From: Desmodesmus armatus
Taxonomy: Eukaryota > Chlorophyta > Chlorophyceae > Sphaeropleales > Scenedesmaceae
NCBI GenBank assembly: GCA_007449985.2
Contig: VIIQ02000237.1
Coordinates: 62,001-126,000 of the forward strand
DNA: 64,000 bases
Direction of reading: 5' to 3'
The notes under the pieces are model-generated. The model had not been told where the DNA came from. It saw nothing but the letters and a program-made list of their open reading frames with translations, and made no database searches. This document shows positions 11,516 to 23,164 of this stretch, piece after piece. The first letter of the stretch is position 1. Each line of letters opens with the position of its first letter. Position numbers and translations under genes: made by a program.

Positions 11516-14500
11516 GTTGCTTGAGTGCAGAATGTGGCCAGACTGGGCTGTGTGCAAGGGGTGTCAAGCTGCCTGGCTGGCTACCATTGTAAGTCATAGT
11601 GGCAGGGTCAGGCTGGGGCCTGGTCTGTCCCCTGCGGGGTGCTGCTGGTGCTGATGATAGCAACAGGGTGCTGAATGCAATAGGGTGACGTGTAGCCTGA
11701 GCGCTGTGGCTGTGCTTGGCTATGTGTCACAATGGCATTGATAGTGTCCAGCTGCCGGGCTGGCCATCATGTACATGTGAGATATAGTGGTGAGGCCTGG
11801 CTGGGCCTGATGTGTCCCCTGTGTGGTGCTGCTGGCCCAGCGGCTGGTGAAGCACAGTGCGACCCCAGATCACTACAGTGTCAGTCATATGCATCCGGGC
11901 TGCTGCTCTGGCATCTGGATCGGCCAGAGTGGCTGGTGGCCCCGATTGTGCGGCCTCGGTTGCCTTGAGGGGGCCTCCTCACCCTGTCTCCCCTCTTGAA
12001 GTATGCGAGTCGCATTTTGGTGTAGGCAGTGCCACTGGCTGCTAGGTGCTGTTCTCACACCCAACCTGGTAACGAGCATGTTTTGGGGGTTCCCACTGGC
12101 TGCTGTGCAGTTAGGTGGCGTCCTCTCTGTGCCGATCTGGTTGCCGGTTTTGTTTGCTGCAGATGTTGTCTTTGCTCTTGCTCTTTGATTTGGGGGGTGC
12201 AAGGGTGTTTGGGCTACAGCTGTTTGAAGCACAGCTGCTTCATGAGAGCCTCTGGGTGTGCACCTGTGCTGAGTTGACCAGCCTAGCACAGGTTCTTGGG
12301 TTTGCAGGGGGTGTTGTTCCACAGGGGTACCATTATCAGCAGCAGGTGTCAGTGTTGGGGTTGCAGGGGTCATCAGCAAACCATGCAATGCATGGAATGT
12401 GTCAGACGTGAGTGTGTGTTTGTGGTAACGCTGCGGGGTGCGCAAGTACTGTTTACAGTGAAACCTACAGAGTATGTTGCTGGTCTTGCAAAAGTCATTG
12501 CCAGGCAGAATGGTGCTGCTGCAACTGCGCGGCTGTATTTCCTACGTACACATAGCTGTATTGATTTGCGCTCGCAGGATATGTGCACTCCTTTGGTATG
12601 TTACGGCGGTATGGTACGCTGCTGCTCTCTTCCCAAGTAGTTCCCAAGTAGTTGTGCTCTCTCTGTGTGGGGTCTGGGCCTGGTTGGTGGCATCTGCCCA
12701 CCCCCTGCCTACCTGGCAACCCCCCAGCCCAACCCACTGTGTTTGCCGTCTATGCACCTGTGAGTCTATGCACCTGTGAGCTAGCTTGCATGACATGCAC
12801 ATATCACTGTCTATGTCAAGCACAAATCATCCCACGGCTGATGCAAAGCTCAGGACTAACCTGAGCCTGCCCCCCCCCCCTTCCGGGTCGTGTGTGTGCT
12901 GCTCGATGGTTGTTAATGATGCAGAACATCTGCTGAGCAGTTGTGCCATGTGCCTGTTGAGTTTCTGACCGTGCGAGGGTCATGTGCCGGGGTGCGTGCC
13001 TGGCAAGGCACGTCTAGAATCGAGTATTTGTGGAGTGAGTATCTGCTGTCACAGTCGAGCAGCTCATGAGCCTGAGCTCAGGTAGGGGCAGAAGTCCTGA
13101 AGGGGCTGAAATCCCCATAAGAGTGTAACAAGCTGATATCATTGTGCAAGAGAAGCAATAATATTTTTAGTGAAAGACAGCAGGCACAGAAGGCTCACGA
13201 CCCAGGTGTTCTCGCAGGAATCCAGCATCAACTGCAGCCGGTTTCATCCAGCATTGACGGCAGCTTGCATGTACAACAGCTTGTGATGTAGAGTCAGCGC
13301 CTCCCTGTCTTGTCGCCAATGCATATGTTGTACGGCAGCAATGTGCCGCACAATGCATCGTAATCAAGGGAATGGATGAACAATACCGTATACGTGACAC
13401 AACCAACTAGTGCGGCACTTGCGCTGCTTTGCAATGCTGCATTTGAAGGGATGCTGAGCATTGATGTGTGAACAGCACTTGGTTGAGGCCAAGCTGACAT
13501 GCCCTGTTACAATGTTGTATACTACATCAGTTCCTACTAGGACCCCTACTACTAGTAGGGATACATTCTATGGTGTCATTGGCACTGTTGCGTGCTATGT
13601 GACGATGCAGTGACTGATAGGGTGAACTGCTGTTGAGGTCATGTTCCAAGCCCTTACTACATACGAATATGCTGCATGGATGATCAGATTCATCCAGCAT
13701 CCCAACTGGACGCACAGCGGTTGTATCGGAATCTTTCTTTCTTTCTGCACGCTGAGCTTCATCGTGACGTTGATGGACCACCCTCCCAAGTGCCGTGACA
13801 GTGAATAATAGCATCAGCGCTGCGAAGCAGAGACCATGCATTCTTGAACTCAGAAAGGCATCCCGGCTAGGCTAGCACGGCCTGGCAAGCCATCCAGCAG
13901 CCTGCCTGCCAGACATGGGGTGGGTGGGATCGAAGACCAGCAAGACCGTGAGAGGGCCTGCCAGTGTTTTGGACCAAAGTAGAGTCGATTCTCACTCTCA
14001 TCCACGTTCCAAGTGCCCAGAAAGCAGAGGGATTTTCCACACAGTTATATGGAAACTGACAGACCTGCAGGACACGGCTGGGGTTCGTACAGCATGGGGT
14101 TCAGACAGCAGTGCGTGCAGGGTGGGGGATGTCTGCTACCAACTGCACAGGCCAACCAAGATCCCTTCACCCCCCCCCCCAGCATTGCTGTTACTGCCTC
14201 AGGAGGAGCCCATTGCGTGCACTCCAACGGCAAGTGCATGGGTGACAAGTCAATTGACTGAGAGACCCCAGCACTGTACCGACCAACACTCCCTCCTTGC
14301 TCTCAACCTTGGGATGCCCCCTATAGACCCACTGACACTTCCGGATGGCTCCGCAGCATGCTTACTGCTGGCATGCCAGCTCCTAACTGTTTCTGCCCAT
14401 GGAATGTTGTGGCTGTTGCATGATTTATCAAGCATATGCTCCAGCAGTATGCTCCCCTACTTGGGGAAACGAAGGGAGCTGCACAACATGGGTGGCCACC

Positions 14501-15075
14501 GTGCGCACCCCCATGGGGTTACACAGCCCCTGCATGGGCACGGGCATGAATCATGCGGCTGGGGGCGTATCGCTGCAGGTAGTGTTTTCCACAAGCGGTG
14601 GCTTCCATTTGCGCTGGATAAGAGGCTTCAGTGAGCAGTAAATGTGCAAAGTAACTGAGGCAATAAGGCGACAACCAATTACATTTTGCGTCAGGGACCT
14701 GATGAGCGACTGCTGGCGCACATGACATTTACAAACCCAACAAATAAAGATACATAATAAGGGAACGACATCGTGCCCCCATCGTAACCTCCGCTTGTGG
14801 CCTCGAATCATTATTCAAGAGCTGCTGGTCCTGACAGCTCGGCTGATTGTTCACGAAAATGTATTGAGATCGTTTGACGTGCAGCAAGTGGCCATCATGC
14901 TCCCAGCACACAGTCAAACATCGCCGTGACACAACGCGCCATGCAGCGTTCTGCGGCATAAGTTCCCTCCCCTTCCAGATCTGGGTCCACTACATGTTCA
15001 CGATCGAAGCTGTTGCGATCGAAGCTGTTCACAGTGTCTCTTCTGTTCACAGTGTCCCTTGATTGTTCAACCACC
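11516..15075. other. No gene supported
   Basis: Several ORFs of 60-240 codons occur but none has a domain signature or a supported exon chain; the longest is plus strand 13915-14634. A short block containing AAGGGATGCTGAGCAT near 13445-13480 recurs at about 19930-19960, so parts are dispersed repeats. Confidence 0.4.
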
Positions 15076-18000
15076 ATGCAGCTCAGGCTGGCATTCGTGA
15101 GCCTGATGCTCTTCATGGCTGTCTGCGTGGCAGAGTTAAGCCGTATTGCGCTCTCCAACTTGACTGCTTGTGCCTGAAGGGCACAACAGCCGGAGCTGAA
15201 TCTGCCCAAGGATGTTGGCATAGCTTTTTTCGAAACCCGGACAGCTAACAGCACTGCTGTCATGCTGCTGGAATGCCTTTTGTAATACGAATGAATTGCA
15301 GGATGCTAAACCGGTGAGCAGGCCAGCGCTGGAGTGCAGTTGTTTGCCAACTACCACAGCATGTGAATCGCAATCAGCAGCAGCTGCTGCAGCAACATGA
15401 TGTATCTGAACATGCATATTCACGTGTTCAATTGCAGCATGCTTCCGTTCCCCTCCAGTTGCTCATTGCAGCATACACTATGCCATACAGTACTCTGCCA
15501 ACAGCAGGCATATGCAATTGAGCTGCAAAACCGATGTATCCGGAGCTCCGACCGTTCATGCCTTGCTGCTTCAATGTTTGTTCACACTCCAAGGTTGATG
15601 CTTCCCCGGGCCCTCAGGGTTCCCTGCCGGTGAGGTCGAAACCTGCAGCCGACACAGTAGGGTCGTTACAAGTTCCCTACGATGCCGATGTGCAGTGTCT
15701 ACAGCAGCAGTGCGAGGCCCTTTGTCTATAGCACGAGCTGCTGTGTCTTACGTCTTTGTATGCATGAACACTGCAGTTGCCAACAGTAGCTTCACAGCAG
15801 CAGCAGTACAACCCACATGCAGAGACTGACGATACTGGCCTGCTCTGCTGCTGCATGCTGCTGCTGTCCCTTTCTTGCCGCCAACGCTTTGCTCAGACCT
15901 CTTCAGAGGTCCAGTATGGCAAAGAGGGCTACGGTGGCTACAAAGACGAGTATGATGTGAGTTTGTCATTTGAAGCCTCAGCTGCCTGGAAAGGTGCACA
16001 GAAGGTGCCTGAAAAGGGCACAGAGGCTTCTGTGCAACCACTCTGTACTGTTGCAGCCATCGCACTTGAAACCTTGCAGATGCAGTTGCCGTAGGCCGTA
16101 ACCTTGTGTCCAATGCCAAGCTCCAGAGTTGTGTCGCTGTTGTGTCTGCAGGGCTATGGTCATGACAACTACTACGCCAAAGATCACTATGAGGCCAAGG
16201 ACAAGGTCCACGGTGAGCTGCTTGGCCTGGTCTCAATGATACTGCCCCCTAGGCTATCAGATGCCAGTGATATGCCTCTAGGCTATCTGATAGCCTAGGA
16301 TATGCCAGCAGTGCCATATAGCTGCGGCAGGGCTAGAATAGTGCACTGCTGCTCGGAGGACCTCAGGGGTTGGCAGCACTATGTCAGTGCCTTGCATGTA
16401 CCTAGGACACCACAGCCTGTACCTTCTCACATGTCGTTAGTTGTATCACCCGTCTAACCCCGCCCCCGCGTTTGCTTGCCTTCCTTGCAGGTCGCCGTGG
16501 ACACGCAGGTGGGTGGCCCAGTGGCATCCTGCATGGCGCGGGCCAAGCGGGCTGGCAAGACACCAGGGGCAGACAGACACCAGGGCACTCCTGTAACCTG
16601 CATGCGCCGTGTAAAGTGTCAGTGCCACGCGCCAGTACTACTAGTAGTACTGATGGTATACATGTGAAGCACACGTGCGCCGCTCACACAAAATGCCTAG
16701 TGACTTGCATTTGATGCATTGGCAATGCCACCCCAATCAGCACTCCAGCTCATAGCCATGCGATTGAATGTCAGACTGAAATCCAAATGTACCAACCGCA
16801 CAGCTCATCGGCGTGTGACACTTAGGCGCCCTGGGCACCAGACTTCCTGACGTTGACTCATTGCTGCCCCTGGTTGTGGTTTTTGTGTCCTGCTGCACAT
16901 TGTGCACACCGTACTATGATGATGCATTGTCGACTACACGTACGATGCTTCACAACTACCCCTGCAGGACCCACTGGACCCACAGGTGTGTGTTTGTGAG
17001 CGGTGCAACAACAGCTGCAGCATAGGTACTCTGAGTGTGTGTACACACATGTGTGAAATTCACACATGCCATGGCAGCCATGCGTTGTGAGAACGCTTGC
17101 ACAACACTGCTCAGCAACTGTGGCAGCTCCGCCAGGTAGTGCTGCCACATGGCTCTTATTGGGCATGTTGGGCACCAACCCTAGTAGCCCTAGCTTGCTA
17201 GCCCTGTTTGCTAGCCTTATGGGGGAGTATGTTACATGGACATACACAACAGTGATGATGTCGACACTTATGCTGAACATACACAACAGTGATGATGTTG
17301 ACACTGGTGCTGTGTATGTGTGTGCATGTTCCTTTCCTGCTCTGCACAATCAAACACTTGACTGCAGGCCCCGCTGGTAACAACGCAACATGTTCCAGCT
17401 GTACAGGCGGTGGTGTTACAGAGACAGGTGAGGTTCTGTCGCACGTATGCGCCTTTGTGACACCATGTGCCATGCCATGATGGGCAAGGCTTGATGCGAC
17501 TCAATGGCAAACCCATGTTTCAGTGTTGAATGCATTTATGCGCAATGACTTTGACTTTGCGGACGTCCGGGCGGCGCCCAGACAGTGCTCGCACTATGGT
17601 ATACCTGTATCCGATACACAAGGCTTGTGCCGTGGCAGCAGACAGATGCTGCTCAGCAGGCGCCGGGCTGGCTGACTTTCTGTTGAAATTTTGAGGATGA
17701 TAGTGCGCTGCATGACGTATGTCCCGCAGGGTGACCCGCTGGAAAGGTGGCTAAAGCTGAGATAGCTTTTGATGTGCCAATCGATGGTTCTGCCTCAAAC
17801 TTCCCAACCGATCCAGAGGAGGGGCCCTTCTTTGTGTTTGGGGCCGCCGACCTGGCTATTGTATGTGCTGAAAGATCAAACGGCACAGTTGGGGTAAGTC
17901 TGCACGGCTCAAATACAGGTCAGACATGATGTCTGGCCGCATTCAGCTTGGCTGAACCAAAATTGCCTTGTGAAGTATTGAGTTACGGCGTATTTCCACA

Positions 18001-19576
18001 TGTGGCACTTGCATTTATCATCATAATGGTGGTAACCCCAGCACAATCCGATCATCCCCGGAGCCTTGTTGACTGGCGAGCTGCCTCTTGCCTGCCTTGT
18101 TGCCTTGCTTTTTTTCTTGCGCTTTTCACTGCTGTGCATTGGGCTCCTCCATGCTATGCTGCGACAGGTTGGAGGTGAGTGACGCCATAGACCCCATGCA
18201 CGCTTGGTGCCCTTTACCTTGTGTTTGTGTTGGACCCACACATCCTGTCTTTTGCTTCCGATGCACAGTCGCGCCATGGAAACATACTGCATGCCTGTGG
18301 GTGGCATGTGTTAGTAAACAGTATGTGCTGCCAACAAAGCTATCAATGTATCTGCCGCAGGAGGCTGTCGAGTACAGTTCTTTCAAAACGGCCCACCCTC
18401 TTTTGCAAACGTGAGAGTGCTTGACGTGCGGGAGCCCTGATTGAGACTGTCCCGTCAGATCATGCTCACAGTAGCCAGCCAGACAGCTGACATGGTGGCA
18501 GACAAAGTCTTGTTTTGTACTGTCACAAATGCCGTATCCAGCCCCGCTGGCAGACTTTATTGCCGTACTACGTTTCTTCGGAAGAAAGCAGCACTGACTG
18601 TCTGATCGTAACATGATGTGGCCAACTAGGAAGCCCCCCCCCCCCCCGCCCGAGCCGCCCTCCCCTGCCGCCCCCCCCCCCCCCCCTCGCGGTGAGTTGT
18701 TGACTGCCATTGTTGCCAACTCTGCAGCTTCTGACTCCACTGCTTGTGACTTGTTTATGCCACATCTGCCATGGTGTATGCTGTCCTTTGTGCAGATCGG
18801 GAAAGCTTTTTTGACGACCAATCTGATTGGCGTAGACGGCGGGGTGAGTTTCCCTGCAGTATCTGATGTTGGCAGTTTACTCAATGCGGTTGGCAACACC
18901 CCTCACGCTAGGAGCTGCTCAAAGGAGTCTCGCCTTTGCATTGAAATTGGTTTCGTGCTAGACAGTGTCTGGCCCTGCACTGCACTGCTGTATACTCACC
19001 CTGAGCATGTGAACTTGGTTTGCAGATACTTTGTGTCGCAGAGTCTGCACCAGGATACAACGCTTCCTTGGGCCCATCCAGACTCTGGGGGGTTGTCAAC
19101 TGTTGCGGTAAGTGTTCAGGGATGCTGCCTCTTTCGAATGCTAATCACACACAGCCCTCCCAAATGCCATGCTTTGAAAGTGCACCAAAGCTTTCAAAGG
19201 ATCTCCTTTAAAGGACGCATGATGTTGTGGCACCCAAGTTGTTGCTGTTGACTTTGGATGAGTCATCCTAGATACTGTGGCAGCACGCAAACTTGGCTTC
19301 CATGTGAAACCGTGGTGTAGCTAAGCGGGCCAACATAGAGTGATTGCACGCCAATGGTTGACAAACATCTGCGATGCTGACATTCAGTCAACATGCTGCT
19401 TATGAGTGCCGAAAGTTTGACATTTTTGTGTTTGCCCTGCAGTGGAGCCCAGCAGCCGACACGGTGACGGGCGGTCACAAGACACGTTCTCCTCCTTTGC
19501 TGATCTCATCGCGGACATGGCGCCCAAGACGCACACTGCCAAGGAGAGCAAGCGGCATGCTGCAAAGCGCGGATAG
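15076..19576 (+). CDS. Secreted collagen-like protein A
   Basis: Exon model: signal peptide exon from ATG 15076 (MQLRLAFVSLMLFMAVCVAE), then 15897-15956, 16152-16212, 16491-16508, 16968-16985, 17368-17427, ~17747-17893, 18796-18843, 19026-19107 and 19443-19576 (TAG). The second and third exons are Tyr/Gly/Lys-rich (YGKEGYGGYKDEYD; GYGHDNYYAKDHYEAKDK). Two 18-nt exons code GRRGHAG and GPTGPTG; the next starts GPAGNNATC. The last four exons match in phase and end in a basic tail (KESKRHAAKRG). Likely an extracellular or cell-wall protein. Two joints are unresolved: the exon-1 donor lacks a G compared with gene B, and the exon near 17725-17747 meets a stop in all frames unless one base is missing. 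Paralogues: gene B at 62402 and gene C at 57757-55039. A TGTAA motif at 20012 could be the poly(A) signal. Confidence 0.6.
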
Positions 19577-20044
19577 GGACAGATTGTCGTTATCTGCGGC
19601 AGCGGCTGCACTGCCGCTGGCTCGACAACACTCATAAATGCACGACGTGCTGGTACCCCTGTAGCCCCTAGGTATTGGGTTGTTGTTTTTTGGCAGGCCC
19701 TTTCAAGAGGCTCCATGCCTGTTTCTGACTGAAAGTGATACTGGTGACTTCTACTGTCGTCGAGAAGTGCATTGTCAGTGTCCCCTAGTCTTCCACAGCT
19801 GGCAACCTGGTTATGCTAGCATACCACATACCACAGCGCTGTGGTGCAGTGCGTGGTGGCTGATGCAGGGCAGGGCATTGGTGGTGAAGTCTGCACATCC
19901 TAGCACTTGCCTTAGCTGGCAGTGTTGCCCTTGAAGGGATGCTGAGCATCTCTGTGTGAACGGCGCATGAGCTCTCAGAACTGACGAAGCTCGGAGCTTC
20001 ATAGTTGCATGTGTAAGATTGATTGATTGAGGCAGCATGTCTCA

Positions 20045-20371
20045 CTAGGACCCTTGCATGGTGTGGATCATCTGCTGAGCAGTCAGCCTGACAGCCGGGC
20101 ACTGTTAGTGGCAACAACGCCTGCTATGCTGCAAACTGATGCTGAGGCTACAATATGAAGTCTTGCTGGGAAAAAAGAGGCTGAGTTTGTCAAACCTCAG
20201 CTTTACATGGCGCTTCATGACAGTCCTCCTAGGTACTGTGGCGGAGAGAGAAAAATAAACCGTGTGCGTGTCAAGTTCAAGAAACATGTGTTTAGTTGCC
20301 AGAGGGGGTCCTGCCACACCTGTAGCCCAGTGTACAGTCAAGCAGTCAATACTGCAGAGCACACGCTGCAC
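20045..20371 (-). repeat. Downstream flank shared with 61690-62014 (inverted copy)
   Basis: Read on the minus strand, this stretch matches 61690-62014 on the plus strand. Shared blocks include CTGGGCT.CAGGTGTGGCAGGA, AACTTGACAC..ACACGGT, GTTTGCAGCATAGCAG and CCATGCAAGGGTCCT. It lies ~320 bp downstream of the stop of coiled-coil gene D, as its partner lies ~470 bp downstream of the stop of copy E. The reading frame is not conserved between the two, so it is treated as duplicated flank. Confidence 0.7.
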
Positions 20372-20693
20372 ACATCAGGCTTGAAGTTCAAGCCCCGTTC
20401 AATCTGGGGTTAGTACTACTGTAGTACAGCAGCCGCTTTGCCAACCCTTCACGTGGCTACAACAGCACCTCAGCACACGCTGCTGTGCATGCACGTAGGC
20501 CCAACAGCACAACCTGTAACCTCACCCTGAACAAGGGTACAACAGCACCTTAGCACACGGGCATCACGCCGTGCTGTTGCAATCTGGAACACACACTACT
20601 ACCCTCCTGGAGGTAGTGGCCAGCTCATTACCACAGGCCACCACTGCTGTCAACACCTCCCCCTTGAGGCTTTCTCTGGCTAGCTGATCACCA

Positions 20694-22886
20694 CTACAGC
20701 AACTCCTCAGCACTGTTGTGTGTCTTGCTCTTGTGCTGTGCTGCTGTCAGTTCTGCATTCTCACGCTTCAACTCCACATTGGCAGCCTCTAGAGCTCCAC
20801 ACCTGCACAAAGCAGCGGAAGACACACAAGATAGCTTCTGTCAGCTATGGTGAACAATCACCCGATATGCCGTTGTGATGTAGTGGCACACAGGAAGTCA
20901 ATATGTAAATGCTGACACACAAACCACCTGGCTCACCTGGTCTCCAACTTCTCCAGTGCCCCCGTCAGTTTGTTGACCTCCCTATCCAGCCGGGCCGCCT
21001 CAGACAGAGTGGCATCCAGCGCCTGCGCCTTGTCGGCATGTGTGGCGTGCAACTCCTCGTGCTGTGCTTCCAAACTGCTCAACTTGCGCTGTGGTGTATG
21101 TCGGGTGGAGGATGGGGGGTAGGGAGGGAAGGGGAAGGAGGGTAACACATGTTGTTAAAGAGGCCGTTCTGCTGAGCAGTAGGTGCGCTTCCAAAGGCGG
21201 CAGGGTGAAAACAAGTAAGGGCAAGGAATGAGATTGGGAGTGGCATCCAACGCCTGAGCCTTGTCGGCATGCGTGGCGTGCAACTCCTCGTGCTGCACTT
21301 CCAAACTGCTCAGCTTGCGCTGTGAAACAACACCGGGGGTGGGGGTGGGGGGGGGGGCACAACGAGGGACGGAGGACATATTGCGGGTGTGTGTGGTCTG
21401 TTCAGCAGCAGATTCCCAGCCCACGGATAGTGCTGCTACCAGTGCAACATGTCCAGCCGGGCACCCTCAAACAGAGTGGCACCAGCGCTTGGGCCTTGTC
21501 GGCATGAGTGGCGTGCGCTTGAAGACTGCTGGGAATGAAAACAAATCAAGGTTGGGACTCTGTCCCCAATTACTGTACTGTACATCAACACAGGCACAGC
21601 CATACAGAAACACCCACCTGCAGGTTGAGGTTGAGTCGCACTGTTTCCTCCTGCTCTGCATTTGTTGCTGCCAGCTGCTGCTGCAGTTTGCGCCAAGCAC
21701 AATATGATTTGCAAGACTGCACGAAGTTCCTCTCCCTTCACTCTGTCACCCCTCATTACCGGCCCCTTCCATGCCCCGCCACGCCTGGTCCCCCCCCCCC
21801 CCCGGGGCACCCACCCCACTGCAAGTTGAGGTTGAGTCGCACTGTTTCCTCCCGCTCTGCGTTGGCTGCTGCCAGCTGCTGCTGCACTTTGAGCCCAGCA
21901 CAATAGGCTTTGCAACACTGCACAACATTCCTCCCCCTTCACTCTGCCACCATATACCCCCCCCCCACACACACACACCACCAACCCACCTGCAGGTTGA
22001 GGTTGAGTCGCACTGTTTCCTCCCGTTCTGCATTCGCTGCCGCCAGCTGCTGCTGCAGCTTGGTGCGCGCTGCGGTGCCATCAGCTACAGCACTGCTGGC
22101 AGCTGCCAGCTGAGAAGCCAGGGTTTGACGATCCTGCTCTAGTGCTGTGCACCTATAGATGGTGGGGGGAAGGCAAAAGACAAACAACACTGATTGAAAT
22201 TCACAAAGTAATGTACAGTAGTGTAAAGATTCAGGCAGTGCCATAAGCTACTACAGTGCTGGCAGCTGCCAGCTGGGAGGCAAGTGACTGGCGATCTTGC
22301 TCCAGCGCTGTGCACCTATTGGTTGGGGGTGAAGGTGCATGTGGTATGAAGGTGGGGTGAAGGTGGGGGCGGGCACTGTGCACCTGCGTAAGGGGGGGGG
22401 GGGGCAGCCAGCTGGGAGGTGAGGGACTGACCGTCTTGCTTCAGCTGTGCACCTGGCAGAGGAACCAAAACGCACATAGGGTGTGACCGCAGGTCCAGGG
22501 AATTGTGATTGCGTGTGCTTGTGCGTCCGTGAGAGCGCATTCCCTCCTTCAACCTCATGATCTTACATCTCCATTCAAGTCGTCCCAGTCCCCCCCCCCT
22601 TTCCCTACCACCACGAACCCCATCCCTAGCGACTCGCCGTAGCACGTGCTTCTCCTCCTGCTTTTTCCAGTCCGCCACCCTCCTGGCCAACAGCCCATCA
22701 GCCAGTGCAGCTGTTTTCATTCCATCCCACAAGCCACCATCTCCATTCACCTCGTCCTCCCCCCCCCCCCCCCCCCCGCCCGCCACACACACCACTCACC
22801 GTAGCACCAGCTTCTCTTCCTGTATTTTCAAATCCGCCACCCTCCTGGCCAGCTGGTCTCGGTCATCAAGCTGAGCCATGTAGTGC
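20694..22886 (-). CDS. Coiled-coil protein D, C-terminal exons
   Basis: Four phase-matched exons on the minus strand: 22886-22800 (HYMAQLDDRDQLARRVADL...), 22152-21990 (CTALEQDRQTLASQLAAAS ... AEREETVRLNLNLQ), 21088-20937 (KLSSLEAQHEELHATHADKA ... LTGALEKLETR) and 20802-20694 (CGALEAANVELKRENAEL ... EELL, TAG). The product is continuous Ala/Leu/Glu/Arg heptad repeat, an uninterrupted coiled coil of at least 170 residues. No catalytic domain is seen, so a structural or tethering role is possible. The 5' end is uncertain; exons at 26861-25973 may belong to it. Each exon is accompanied by truncated copies of itself in the introns. A 5'-truncated duplicate lies at 58389-61219 on the other strand. 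Confidence 0.7.
21241..22720 (-). repeat. Truncated exon copies inside the introns of gene D
   Basis: Copies of the KLSSLE exon: 21319-21241 (with acceptor), and a degraded one around 21535-21460. Copies of the LNLNLQ exon: two upstream fragments holding acceptor plus exon start (beginning 22315 and 22452), and two downstream fragments holding exon end plus donor (ending 21618 and ~21829). A downstream fragment of the 22886-22800 exon ends near 22637 in a GC donor (CTACG|GCGAGT) where the real exon has GT. Exactly one copy of each exon is complete. Confidence 0.75.
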
Positions 22887-23164
22887 CTGCGAAGGGAAGG
22901 GGGGGGGGGGGAAGACATCACTCAGCATCAGAGGGATTACGCCCCCCCTGGTAAAACCAAAAAAAGTCAGCATCAGACCCCTGAACAACACCACACATCC
23001 CCAACCAGATGCGTACCGCATCCACACACTTGCTTTACCACATCCAAACACTGCCTGGGTGTACCCCATATTGCGTACAGCACTCTTTCAGTACTCAGCC
23101 GCCACTTATGCACCCAGTCCCCCCCCCCTCCACCACCCCGCCCCCGTGCCCCCAACACACACAT

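Noticed and set aside
13445..13480. Paralogous gene suggested by shared HT(S/E)MLSIPS peptide at 13.45 and 19.94 kb
   Set aside because: The shared DNA is only a few tens of bases and the frames diverge at once; a dispersed short repeat is more likely.
13915..14634. 239-codon plus-strand ORF
   Set aside because: No domain, no linked exons and unremarkable composition; compatible with chance in GC-rich DNA.
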